DNA of 64,000 nucleotides from Tenrec ecaudatus (Eukaryota > Chordata > Mammalia > Afrosoricida > Tenrecidae). The notes beneath the pieces were generated by a model. That model saw nothing but the letters and a program-made list of their open reading frames with translations, did no database searches and was not told the origin of the DNA. Position numbers and translations under genes: made by a program. The stretch spans positions 76,859,700 to 76,923,699 of the forward strand of contig NC_134546.1 of assembly GCF_050624435.1 (NCBI RefSeq), read 5' to 3'. This document shows positions 47,190 to 58,600 of this stretch, piece after piece. How positions within the stretch are numbered: the first letter of the stretch is position 1; each line of letters opens with the position of its first letter.

Positions 47190-50100
47190 AAATCAGACCT
47201 ATTGGATGTAGGATGTATAGTAATGGAATTGAAATCTCAACAGCAGAAAGTAGGGAGGAAGGAGCACATAAAATATAATTTTTATTGATCAGTATTATAC
47301 CTCACTTATTTGTATGTTAGTTTACAGCAGATGTATTTTGCAAGTACTGTTTGATAATAGTTGTATTGGTTGCATTTCCTTGAAGGTGGATATGATCTTA
47401 TCACAGACAGTACTGTATTTCATGATGGGTTTAGCAAGATCCTTTCTGAAAATGAATGTCATCCCCTTCGCTTCATTGTGTTGTTCCCGGCATAGTAAAT
47501 CTTATGAATTCCTGATCAACTTGCAATACCATTTAAGTCGATTTAAGCTCACTAATGCCTAGGATAACAAGCAAACTTCAAGTATCCCATTTCATCTTTT
47601 GCCCCTTCCAATTTTCCTAAATTTACAGTATGCAAATGATCAGTTTTGATCATTAGAAGACTTTTGCAGCTGTTTCTCTTTACCTTGAGTCATGCCCCAT
47701 CAGCAAAAGAAGATCCTGATAGCTCCACTCCCAGAGGCTATACCCAAATTACATCATCATGGCCGACTCCCCTCCAAGAAACCAGCTCTACTTCAGTCAC
47801 ATTTTAGGGCCCTCGAACCTGAGGGGCCCATCCTCTGACAGTAGTTTCAACAATTTCTGAATTCCTTTCCTTATGCTGTCAGTATTTAACAATGCTTCAT
47901 AAGTATGCATAAGATTTTCAAAGCTTCTTCCACTGCAGAAAGTATTGGGGTCCTTCTGCGTTGTCTAGTCCTAGTCTGGAAGCTTTGATGAAATCTGTTC
48001 ACTTTGGGTGTCCCTGCTAGCATTTGATATAACAGTGATTTATCTTCCAGCATCACAGCGACACATAAGCCACCACAGTATGATGAACTAACAGACAGGT
48101 GCTGAGAATATAAACATTTTTTCTTCAAAATATACCATACAAATTCTGGCTAATATGTTAATTAAAACAAATAAATAACAGCAGAACTCCACCAAATAGT
48201 GGAGTAATTCAATTCAATATTTTCAATATTTGTCTTAACATTTAAATAAAAAGCCATGAGGCCATCAAGAATTTAAGTCATGAGAACATCAAGAATTTAA
48301 TGAGTAAAAAAAAACAAATAAATGGGTCTAGCAAACTAGAATCAATGACCAATATATAGCATACTCAACCATAAACAAAACATATTGCTTCTGTTAAGCT
48401 GGAATTTATTTCAGAAATAAAGTGAAGCATGAAATGAATAGAAACACACTGATAGTTAATAGAAATACAGATAGATGAGAGATACAAGATTTGGACAGGC
48501 TATATAGAGAAAATTGACAGCTAAATAGATAGTTCAGCAGATTGATAGTTCAATTAATAGATTTATGATAGATAGATAGATAGATAGATAGATAGGTAGA
48601 TAGATGCTAGATAGATAGATAGATAGAAAGATAGCAGAGATAGGAAAATGTATAGATGGATGACAGAGAGAAAGAGAAACTCATTCAACTGACACCAGTG
48701 TCATTGTGCTTTCAGGTTCAGGCATTGGGCTGAGTCCAGGCAGATGGTGTTCAGAGAACACTCTTGTCTATCCTGAGATAAATTGAAGACTAAATGCACA
48801 AACTACATGAAGTGGGTCATAAGGAGTAAGGATGTAATAAAACAATGACTCACTCTTCAAGAGATTATCTCAAGTACCTGGGTCCCCACAACAGTAATAT
48901 AGCACTTATTTGATGCATATGGTGATGCAGATAAAAGCAGGTCAGGGAAGCTATGTGAGACCAGATTGTAAGCACCACGAAGGGAAGGTTGGGATGTATT
49001 TCACAGGGTCTCAGCACAAACAGGCACATGACTCAGATTCAAGACTCAGTGCATGGGGAGTAAGGTACAGGCTTCCTTCCTGAATTTGGGGCCTCCCCTA
49101 TCCAATTTTCCCCTGTGTCATGGTTTTTAGTCCTCTTCCTGTCTCTGAGAACCAAGATTTGGATGTTTTTAGCATAACCGTCAACTCCAGAGAACAGAGG
49201 AAGGAGAACAAAGCATGTAATTAGGACATCTTCTCTGGGTCCTTGTTCTTTTCTTGGGAGACCCCGAGTGCACAAACCACAACCTGTGGTGCTCTCTCCC
49301 CATCAGAGGAGAACTGAAAGGAAATGTTTTAATATTATTTTCTATTTTTATCTTTACACTTGCTTGTGGATTGTGTGAAGATTTACCGAGAAGATTAATG
49401 CTCATTCAACTATTCATACACTCTTGTTTCATTTCATTGACTGTAATATACACAAACTCCTGTTACAATTACCTTTGCTTTCTAAATATTCTGAATGTTC
49501 CCCTGGATAAATGTTGCCCTTTTAATAACATAAATTTGATTATTCTAAGGTAATTGTAGCTCCCCAGGATTATTGCTCCCAGGTAGGCTTGTCAATTATT
49601 TGACTGAAAGTTTTCCAACGGGTGAGTTCAGTCCCCAACCTGAAGCGATGCTGGAAGCCATGGTTTCAGGACTTCCACAAATAGACCCAACAAGGAAGCC
49701 TAGTCTTTGTATTTTTCTTTTCTCTGTGTGTGTGTGTTTGTGTGAGTGTTGTTTCACTTTTTGTCCCACTCTACCCAAGACCTTCTAACGCTATCTTTTC
49801 CAAAGAAGTGGGTACTGATAGCAAGGCACTACCTATTTCTTCTGGTCTTAGAGTTCAGGAGACTCGCATCCATGATTCATTACAACATTGGACAAATGGC
49901 TTCCTTCTGTTTTCAATGATCATCACTCTGGAAAGGGAGAAACAATTAGCTGCACCTCGTGTGGTTTAAAGTCCCCAGTCACTACTCTCAAAGCCCAGAT
50001 GTAGGACATTGTCTTTGTGCACTGTTATGTCAGCGGTTCTTGTGTCCCTGAGCCCCAAGGCCTCCTCAAAGAGAGAAAAGTTAACCCGCTGATTGTTTTC

Positions 50101-50658
50101 TTTAGTTCAGATCAGAGTAGATCAGAGAAATGTTTAGACAGATTATGAAATTGATGAAGGTGAAATGCTCCCCATGTTGGACTTTTAACTTTTCTTCTGA
50201 AGAGAGCTACCCTGTCAGAGAGACGGTAACAACGGCCAGGTTGACCATGAGTATTTAGAGTGATACACTCATCTTTGGCTTTAATCTGCACAGATTTGTC
50301 TGACACTCCGAGTAAAGCTGACAATCCCTGAGATTTGTTTCCTCTCCTTAGGCAGCAGGAAGCGCAGGGGATACTTGGGCGCTAGGACACACCTGAGAGT
50401 CAACTGAGAAGTGGCCATTCGGTTGATGAGATTCTTCAAAGTCTTCACTAAGGAGACAAAGTTACTTTCTATCCTGGACATCATTCCCCACAGAAAGTAA
50501 GGAGGGACCATCTGTGAGGGACCCAGGCTCCTCGGGCTGCAGATTCACACTGGGTTTGAAACCACTCTCCCCTGAGTGTGGACTGAGAGATGCACTGAGT
50601 GGAGAGGCACCGTTCAAAGCTCTCTGTGTGTGAGGTTCTAGTGCTAGTGCCAGTCTTG

Positions 50659-50702
<44 letters not shown>

Positions 50703-50830
50703 CATGTGTGTGTTTCAGGATGTTGCTAGGATCAGGTTCTGTCCTTCCTAGCAGTACCAAGACCCATACCTCCCCCTGCCTTGGGTTTCCAGGGTTATAA
50801 GGCTGGAGGGGTCTGACATGGAGGGCAGGG
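47190..50830. other. Unassigned intergenic with GATA microsatellite
   Basis: A (GATA)n array occupies about 48566-48632. No V exon, retrocopy or confident repeat was recognised. Open frames around 49250-49550 and 49730-49970 have no family resemblance. Confidence 0.4.
50657..50702. repeat. (TC)n microsatellite upstream of V3
   Basis: A nearly pure TC tract lies 250 bp upstream of the V3 leader. Confidence 0.95.
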
Positions 50831-50837
50831 CACTAAT

Positions 50838-50845
50838 ATGCAAAG
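50838..50845 (+). promoter_or_regulatory. Variant octamer ATGCAAAG upstream of V3
   Basis: One mismatch to ATGCAAAT, 104 bp upstream of the V3 leader ATG, at the usual distance for a VH promoter. Confidence 0.55.
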
Positions 50846-50948
50846 TGGCAACCATCCATTTTAGACCCACAGGCTACATCCACAGGGGAAGCCCCCTCAT
50901 GACCCAGCTGGGGACCGCAGTGTGATTCCTTTGCATCCTCCTTGCAAG

Positions 50949-51378
50949 ATGGGGTCTGCCACCCAAGCTCTCCTCATTGCTCTTCTCCCAGGTCAGAATT
51001 GCCACAGTTTTGAGAGGAATGGAGGGGGTGTGTGTAGAGGGAGTCTCTGATCTCTGAATCCTATCTCCAAAGGTGTCTGTGCTCAGGTGAAGCTGGTGCA
51101 ATCTGGGGCAGAGGTGACAAGACCTGGGGAGTCTTTGAGGATCTCCTGTAAGACAGCTGGGTACAGCTTTAATAGAAACTGGATTGGCTGGATTAGGCAG
51201 ACACCTGGAAAGGGCTTGGAATGGATAGGGATAATTTATCCTAATGACGCTGACACCAGGTAAAACCCATCCTTCCAAGGAAAAGTCACCATCTCCACAG
51301 ACAACCCCATCAGCACCATGTCGCTGCAGTGGACAGCCTGAAGGACTCAGACATGGCCATGTATTACTGTGCAAGACA
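50949..51378 (+). pseudogene. IGHV: VH5-like (clan I) IGHV pseudogene V3
   Basis: Leader exon 50949-50991 (ATG intact; MGSATQALLIALLP; one codon shorter than usual) is followed by an 81-bp intron and the V exon from 51073. FR1 starts at CAG 51084 ([18 protein letters not shown] with Cys22 at 51147-51149). FR2 is [18 protein letters not shown]2 reads [10 protein letters not shown], then TAA 51261-51263 at codon 60, where VH5 normally has Tyr. FR3 continues with PSFQGKVTIS. A 1-nt deletion near 51333 (TGGACAGC) shifts the frame, leaving the final MYYC in another frame. The two defects are the only clear ones, so the loss looks recent. GESLRISCK and the PSFQG block support VH5. Confidence 0.88.
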
Positions 51379-51417
51379 CACAGTAGAGAAACCCCTTCCT
51401 GAGAGGGGCAGAAACCT
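51379..51417 (+). other. RSS of V3 (23-bp spacer)
   Basis: Heptamer CACAGTA (one mismatch) is at 51379-51385, the spacer at 51386-51408, and nonamer CAGAAACCT at 51409-51417. The spacing is exact. Confidence 0.8.
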
Positions 51418-51959
51418 CAGCCTGATGCAGCTGCAGAGCAGGAGTCTCAGAGCATCTCTCAACTCAGCACCAGAGGATAGAGTGTCTGCTGTCTCCTAGA
51501 GCGTGAAACCAATAACACAGGACACTGACATGGCAGGGAGACATCTTACCACATGGGAGCACTGATGTATCTTACCAGTAAGAGTTTCTCTGGAGTAACC
51601 CACTGTGTAACTTCTGAGTAACCGCAGCACTATAGAGCATATCACGTAAGGTTTCTTTATGAAATTCTCAGAGTTCAGCCCTTGATGCTCTTGAAGAATG
51701 AGCAGGTGCATTGTCACATAGAAAAAAAATCAGCTCAAATGTCCTGGCCTTTTCCTCATCAAGGCCATTCCCAATGTTACTAGAATTTCTTCCTAAGAAG
51801 CAGCCATGATCTTTGCTTGCTTTCTAACTTGATTCAGTTGCCTGCATTCAACTTGATTCAAAAACAGCTTTGTATAAACTTCCTTGGGGAGCAGTGGCAC
51901 TGTGGCATTAACAAACTGCTCATGGATACCAGACCTTACACCAGTCGGTTACAGGTATG

Positions 51960-52125
51960 AAGACGAATATGGCATCGGTCCTGGAAAAAGGCTTATTAAC
52001 AACCTGTGATATGAAGATAACACAATCTTGCTTGCTGAAAGTGAGGACTTGAAACACTTGCTGCTGATGATTAAGGATTGCAGAGGTCATTATGTATTAG
52101 GATTCAATGTAAAGGAGACCAAACA
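51960..52125 (+). mobile_element. RTE/BovB-type LINE fragment (reverse transcriptase palm)
   Basis: CTTATTAACAACCTG, then a TATGAAGATAAC version of the palm motif and CTTGCTTGCTGAAAGTGA, match the RT domain of the RTE family with the catalytic aspartates mutated. Confidence 0.7.
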
Positions 52126-52797
52126 ATGTGGGCCAGATTCTAATTCTGTTGTTGTTTATGATTACTGTTTATTTTGAACTGACTTTGAAAAGTCAGCATA
52201 CTTCATGAAGACTCCAGACACCCACCTTCCTTCCAGCTCCTCTCAAAACAAGCTGCCAGGAAGAGCATTCACTCTCTCTCCCAATAGCTCAAGTCAAAGC
52301 AAAACAAAAAAAAAGTGTTACATGACTCAGTCTTTATAAGTGGCATTGATATTGCCTTGTCTGTTTGAACCAAGTGCAGCAAAGTTCAAACGATTGAAAT
52401 TTTATTTTATGTTGCAGGATCCTTCTGCATTTAAACTCTGAAAATTGTCTTTCATTGTGGGACTTTGTGATTCTTTACAATTATTATTGTCCATTCCTAG
52501 ATTGTTTTCTTCCTTCAATAAAGTCTTTGATTTTTACCCAAAGCTGTTGCTTGTCTTTGGAAGGAAGAATAGAAAAGTAAATGTAATATGTACATTTCAT
52601 GACCATCGATCACTACCAATCACTATCAAGTTCCTAAAAATAAATAAAACAAACAATAAATATTAATAAACTTACCATTTATTTGAGCAAAATGTAGTAC
52701 ACACCAAGGGATTGAAAAAGTTATCTTCAAGAACTAATTTTTTGTTCCAAGATTATATTTGTTGTGAGTATAATAACTAAGGAGAATCTTACTACAG
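52126..52797. other. Unassigned intergenic
   Basis: AT-rich sequence without recognised features. Confidence 0.35.
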
Positions 52798-53115
52798 TGT
52801 AAGAACAATTATGAACATTGGACATTCTGTTTGAGGCCATGCCCCAACCTGCTTAACTTTGTGTGGCAATGTAAATTCCACAGCTTGACCAAGGAACCTC
52901 CCCTTAGGATGTGAGATGGTGCCGCAGCATGTTGGAACACCCTGTTTACTTGTTTGTTTCTTTGGCTAAATCTGTAAACCACTCCCACCTTTATCCCCAA
53001 GGAACTTTCCTTGAGGAATGTTCTGGCTTAGTTCTTGCCTGGTTCAAGTAAAGCAGACCCTTTCACTTTCATGCTGCTCCTGTCTTTTATCTCAGCTAGA
53101 GTGGTGTCGCGAACA
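52798..53115 (+). mobile_element. Possible solo LTR (ERV)
   Basis: The block begins TGTAAGAACA and ends GTCGCGAACA, with AGTAAAGCAGACCC and a CT-rich U5-like end (CTCCTGTCTTTTATCTCAGC). The ends and the CG-containing terminus look like a gammaretrovirus-type LTR, but no target duplication is obvious. Confidence 0.45.
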
Positions 53116-53149
53116 TGTTACACACTTCGTTTGGCTGAATGTGTTTTTC

Positions 53150-53225
53150 ATTGTGAAAATATACTCTGTCTTATAGAGTCACTGTGATTCGAAATCACCT
53201 TAATGACAGTGAGGTTGGGATTGGT
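53150..53225 (+). repeat. AfroSINE/RTE tail fragment
   Basis: TCTGTCTTATAGAGTCACTG and GATTCGAAATCACC match the shared 3' tail of AfroSINE. Confidence 0.6.
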
Positions 53226-54380
53226 GTTATCACAAAGAAGATGATGGGGGGTCAGACTTTCTCTTTTCAGTTTCTGAGAAGAATTGGATTGTCTCTACTT
53301 CATTCTTCAGGCTTCCAAAATGCAGAACATCTCATAAATTTCCAGGTAAAATATCAAACGTAGTGAAAAGCATTACATCATGGACAGGGTCCTCTAGGAT
53401 CCACAGACCTTGTCAGTAGTGATGAATTACCTGTGGAGATTCTTCTGCCAAGTGGTTACTTCTTTCTGGTAGGGTCCAGATTCCCAAAATGGGTTGACAT
53501 AATAAGGTTTCCATTACTTTTCATCAGTAATTATTTTCCCTCTTCCTAGTTGTCCAAGATTTGGACCCAGGATTGATGAATCCCTCACAGATTCTCAACC
53601 TAAACTTTGCTATCTCTGGTGACTGCTGAATGCCAGAGCTGGATCTGCCAAACCTGCAGAAGAGGTTGGAGTAGTTGTGAGCAATATATTCTAGTAGCAG
53701 AAAACAGCCTCCCATCCCTATGGAACTGGTACTTGAACTCCAGAAGAATATCCACAAATCAGTTATCCTGCATCTGAGCTCAATCACACTGAGGGCACAG
53801 CTGTCCACTCATGTGGGAGAGAATCTGAGAGAGAACTCAGGTTAGCAGGGCAGGCGAGGAAGGGTAGGAACTAATAAATATAAAAACTCACCTAACAAAA
53901 CAGAAGGCGCACAGAAAATAACCCAATTAAATGAAAACGGAGAAGACGAATTAAAGTGATAAATACCCAGTTTTAATGCTCATGATAAAAGAAAGGTGGC
54001 TTGAATATTCCAGATCAGAAAGCAGACAAGAGTCACCATTACACAGGTTTTATGGACATTGAAAGGCAAAAAAGAATCTAATAATATCCCCACAAAGAAA
54101 TGGATCATAGAGGTGCTCACTGTTATCATGCGTATCCAGCGGCTGAGGGGAACGAGAGGGGATGCACTGTGACCTCTCAGATGGCAAAGGCTGTTGTGTC
54201 TGCCATGTACAGCTTATAACTTGAAAGTTACTTTCTTAAAAATTAATGTGTAACAAAGAAATACTTGGTACAGACCTGTTTAAGAGCTCTGTTTTCCTGT
54301 GAGAATGCATGTGTTTTCTGAGCCTGAGGGAGAAGAGTTGCCCATAATCTCTACTCAATCGCTTCAAAATATCAGGGAAT
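53226..54380. other. Unassigned upstream of V4
   Basis: No gene or known repeat is recognised here. Confidence 0.35.
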
Positions 54381-54388
54381 ATGCAAAT
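54381..54388 (+). promoter_or_regulatory. Ig octamer ATGCAAAT upstream of V4
   Basis: A perfect octamer 116 bp before the V4 leader ATG. This is nearly the same distance as in V1. Confidence 0.8.
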
Positions 54389-54503
54389 GCAGCTCTCTGC
54401 CCACCAGTAAACCAGCCACAGCCCCTGACGTGCGAAATCTCAGAGGACAGTCCAGTCTCTGCTGTTAGCATTTCGTGCCAGGAGCTCGTTCAGAGGACAC
54501 ATC

Positions 54504-54568
54504 ATGAATTTTGCAGCAATGCTGGCTTTCATTTTGGCTATTTCACATGGTAATTGTGGTGTACCGTG

Positions 54569-54605
<37 letters not shown>

Positions 54606-54948
54606 TGTGTGAGATGGTGAGTGATTTAGTTTGTTTGTGGGTCATCTAAGCACAGTGCCTCTCTGTTTGCAGGTGGTCAGTGTGAGGTGCTGGTGGTGGA
54701 GTCTGGTGATATGAGAAAGCCTGGGAGGTCTCTGAAAATCTCCTGTGTAACCTCTAGATTCAACACCAATAACGATGGCATGAATTGGGTCCGCCAGGCT
54801 CAAAGAAAGTGCCTGCAGTGGGTCTCGGGTATTAATTATGGTGGAAGGGTCAATGCACCATCTCCAGAGACAACTCCAAGAACACACTCTATCTTAAAAT
54901 GGACAGCCTGAAAGCTGAGGACACGTCCATGTTTTACTGTGCAAGAGA
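54504..54948 (+). pseudogene. IGHV: VH3-type (clan III) IGHV pseudogene V4
   Basis: Leader exon 54504-54549 is intact (46 nt, MNFAAMLAFILAISH) with donor GT at 54550. The intron has a TC/TG microsatellite. The V exon starts at 54673 and FR1 at 54684 (EVLVVESGD). Cys22 is kept in LKISCVTS. FR2 reads MNWVRQAQRKCLQWVSGI. CDR2 and the start of FR3 carry a deletion of about 25-30 nt, removing the ADSVKGRF region, which shifts the frame. The remaining FR3 still reads [20 protein letters not shown] and ends MFYCAR in the shifted frame. The deletion is the single clear lesion in the coding exon. An extra Cys in FR2 is unusual. Confidence 0.88.
54571..54612. repeat. (TC)n(TG)n in the V4 leader intron
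   Basis: Adjacent TC and TG runs lie inside the leader intron, which lengthens it to 123 bp. Confidence 0.95.
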
Positions 54949-54989
54949 CACCTAATGGGCGCAAATCAGTGAGAGGCCATACACAAATT
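54949..54989 (+). other. Degenerate RSS of V4 (25-bp spacer)
   Basis: Heptamer CACCTAA is at 54949-54955 and nonamer ACACAAATT at 54981-54989, with a 25-bp spacer. Heptamer positions 4-7 differ from CACAGTG and the spacer is 2 bp too long, so recombination would be poor. Confidence 0.7.
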
Positions 54990-55139
54990 TTCCCTGCACA
55001 AAGGACAGTGGTCTCCAGGGGGCGCTCAGGACCCACAGAGCACAGGACTCAGACCCAGAAGCAGGTGCTGCTGGAGCTTCAAGGCTGGTTTCCTGTGGGG
55101 ATCTGTGGATTCTGCTAAATCTGTTTCCCCAGGGAATCT

Positions 55140-56640
55140 TTCTCTAATTTAAGAATATTAGTTTTGTGCCTACTTCTTGTATCTGTGAATTCAAATAGTA
55201 TATTGTAACGGGAGAATATAGTCTGTCTTACAGCAACAAACAGTCTGTCCCTTAACAGCAGGAAATGACTCTGTCAGGTGTCCCTGCATCAGAGTTCTCA
55301 TGACGCTCAGATAAATACTTTCCAATCAGACTCAGGGGAAATGGGAGACTGGAAAAAGGTCACTATTAAGTGCCAACATTATTGGCTGAAAATTTCACAG
55401 TATATTCTTCCATCAATTTGTAAGGTTTCATGACAATCACTTATTCAAAATATAGAAACGTTGATACATGCACACAATAGAATTCTATACATGCCAAAAA
55501 ATATTAGAGAGACCACAAAGCACATTAGGACATAGACATGAGTGAAACTAGACAATTACACACGCACACAAAACAAGGAAGCAAAAACAAAACAAAAAAC
55601 ACCTGCAGAGGAGGCTCCACTCAAATTTGGACACTTTGTCAGATAGCAGGAATTGGGAAACAGCAAAGGGCTCCTGACATTCCGCAGCGCCCCAGGGTTA
55701 CTTCAATTCCATAGTCTCCTGCGATGGTGTTCTCAAAGGACCCAAACTACTCTGTGACCTTAAAGCTGAAAAACTCCAGCGCCAGAGGCACAGGTGATTG
55801 CTATTCTAAATTCATGAGCTTCAAGGTATGATCACATGATTTCAAACGGTAAAACCATGATCAGAGGAGGGAATGGAATTAGAGATTCAATTCAGGACTA
55901 TCATTGTTGAGGTTCTCTACTTTCTGGGCGCCAAGGACTTCCAGCTTCTACTGATGTGCTGGTTGTTGTTTTTTCTCTCTTGGCATTGGTCTGACAAGGG
56001 AGAAAACAACCCTGCACTTACATTTTTAGCACCCTCAGGGGGATTCCAGCATTCTTGTATTTGATGAGTGTAAGTTTTGTCTGGAGCTCCGCTAAAGCTA
56101 GAGGTGATTAACTGAACTTCTGGCTGTCATTCTTAGGGAAACATTGTGAACCTAGGTCTGAGGTGTGGCCTTACAAACATCTACATTTCTCCCTCAGGGG
56201 CAATATGGACCCAGGAGAAATTTCTGCTCTCTTTCCAGGTTTGACCTTCTTCTGTTTTTACCTCATCTGTTTCCCACTCAGTTGCTATAGTTTAACACAT
56301 GTGACCATAACTTTATGTTTTGGAGTCTTTAACTTCTACATCTTGGTATTTGTATATTATAGATGAGAGGGGCTATATTCTGTGTGGTGGTGGGGGGGAA
56401 ATTCATAAGGTGTCCTCTGTTTCTATTGGTTTCTTGCGTGACTTAACCACTACAGTTATCTGTGATAATAAGTAATCATATTATCCCATAGATTTAGTTG
56501 CCAGCTACTTCCTCCAGGACACTATTTCTGCCCTCAGCTACTTTTATAGTAAATCACACACACAATTACACGTTATTCTGCTGATGAAAACCAGACTAGC
56601 AAAGGTATTCAACTCTAGGAGAGAGGACACACCCCATAGG
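55140..56640. other. Unassigned intergenic
   Basis: Nothing recognised after the VH-type 3' flank of V4, which ends near 55140. Confidence 0.35.
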
Positions 56641-56691
56641 ATGTCCAGGTCTCCCCGTTCACTGGACAGCTATGATTATACATTAGTCACA

Positions 56692-57100
56692 GTGGAATTT
56701 TTACTGACCTAAGATGCCCTTGTGGCAATATTAAAAATGAATAGAAAATGTGTTGAACAAGAGAGTGAAACGATGTGTGGTGGTTTTCCTGATCAGGATG
56801 TCTTTGTGTTTGTATGTCTCCAATAAAGCTGAAGGCTCTGGGAGACTTGAAGCACACTAGGGCCCCTCTGAGATTCCACAGTCCAACCTGTGGACCCATC
56901 CCCAGCAGTGACGGCATGGATATCATCAGCCAATTCCATGAAGGGCCTGAAGTGAGTAATAGTTATTCCATATCCTACCTACACACTGTGAATTCCTGAT
57001 TGACAGTCACCAGAGAAAAGCCAAGAACATTTTTTATCTTCAAATGGACAGCCTCAAACTAGTTCAGTAATGGAGACATGGAGAAGGGAATGTGTAAGAG
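56692..57100 (+). pseudogene. IGHV: Decayed VH3-type IGHV pseudogene V5
   Basis: GTGGAATTTTTACTGACC at 56692 aligns with the V1 leader, but the ATG is GTG. The intron end TCCTGATCAGGATGTCT matches V1 exactly. The acceptor CAG is lost at about 56813. The V exon (about 56815-57100) is recognisable by an EGSGRLE-like start, a TCACCAGAGAAAAGCCAAGAAC block in FR3, and AAATGGACAGCCTCAAACT before a degraded TGTGTAAGAG end. There are multiple stops and no FR1 cysteine or FR2 Trp. A VH-type 3' flank follows to about 57240. No heptamer or nonamer is convincing. Confidence 0.7.
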
Positions 57101-57697
57101 TCTGTACACCAACCTCCCTAAAGGCAGGTATAGACTTCAGGGATTGCTCAGGACTCTGAGCCACAGGACTCAGTCTGGCAGACAATGTGGAGGGGAGTTA
57201 AGAAATGGCCTCCTATTAGTGTCTGGGTCTTCCTCTCCATCTTACAGCTTCCATTGGGGCTTCTTGCGATGTCAGGGTTTGTATCAACCGCTGAATTATA
57301 AACTTTGCATTGTAAGGGGAGGAAACAGGTTCCCATTCCCAAGTGCAGAAGGATACATATGGAGTCAGATACACACAGATGGGACAAGGCAAAGATGAGG
57401 GATCTCTCAGCTATGATGCAAATCTGTGCCCAGTAAGGGTTTTGGGAGGAAAGGGTGGCTGGGATTTCCATAAAGTCAGCTCAGTCCAGCATGAATGAGC
57501 AAGCACACCACAGAGTCTTCAAGCCATAGTTGTGCATCGGAGCTGCCCTGTGTATCTCAAAACCTGGCTTGTCTTAATGCCCTTGACATCCTCAGACACT
57601 GGCTTGGAATCAGGACTAAACAAGTGATGGTTTTCGGAGGACACGTTTGAGGGCCTGGAGCAATGTGCTCCCTTGAGTAGAGTAAGGAGAGGTGCTT

Positions 57698-58495
57698 TTC
57701 TCTTTTTTTTATTAAGAATTTATTAGGGGCTCATACAACTCTTATCACAGTCCATACATATACATACATCAATTGTATAAAGCACATCTGTACATTCTTT
57801 GCCCTAATCATTTTCTTTTTTTTCTCCTCTTTTCTTTTTTTACATTTTATTAGGGACTCATACAACTCTTATCACAATCCATACATATACATACATCAAT
57901 TGTATAAAGCAAATCCATACATTCCCTGCCCCAATCATTCTCAAAGCATTTGCTCTCCACTTAAGCCCTTTGCATCAGGTCCTCTTTTTTTTCCCCCTCC
58001 CTTCCCGCTCCCCTCTCCCTCATGTGCCCTTGGTAATTTATACATCGTTATTTTGTCATATCTTTCCCTATCCGGAGTCTCCCTTCCCCCCGTTCTCTGC
58101 CGTCCCTCTCCCAGGGAAGAGGTCACATGTGGATCCTTGTAATCAGTTCCCCCTTTCCAACCCACTCACCCTCCACTCTCCCAACATCGCCCCTCACGCC
58201 CTTGGTTCTGAAGGTATCATCCACCCTGGATTCCCTGTGCCTCCAGCCCTCATATGTACCAGTGTACAGCCTCTGCCCTATCCAGCCCTGCAAAGTAGAA
58301 TTCAGATCATGGTAGTTGGGGGTAGGAAGCATCCAGGATCTGGGGGAAAGCTGTGTTCTTCATCGGTACTACCTCGCACCCTAATTAACCCATCTCCTCT
58401 CCTAAACCCCTCTATGAGGGGATCTCCATTGGCCAACACTTGGCCATGGGTCTCCACTCTGCACTTCCCCCTTCATTCAGTATGGTATATATATG

Positions 58496-58533
<38 letters not shown>

Positions 58534-58590
58534 TATACATACAAACATATGTTTTTTTTTGCATGATGCCTTATACCTGGTCCCTTGGCA
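57698..58590 (-). mobile_element. Family A element, copy A12 (duplicated terminus)
   Basis: The terminus occurs twice (57715-57810 and 57845-57960). The conserved block follows at 58040-58480, then a CA/TA microsatellite (58484-58548) and the GCATGATGCC 5' end. A 10-bp repeat, AGAGGTGCTT, lies at 57688-57697 and 58591-58600. Confidence 0.75.
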
Positions 58591-58600
58591 AGAGGTGCTT

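Noticed and set aside
48566..48632. GATA array considered as a tandem regulatory cluster
   Set aside because: It is a perfect tetranucleotide microsatellite with no nearby gene, so simple slippage explains it.
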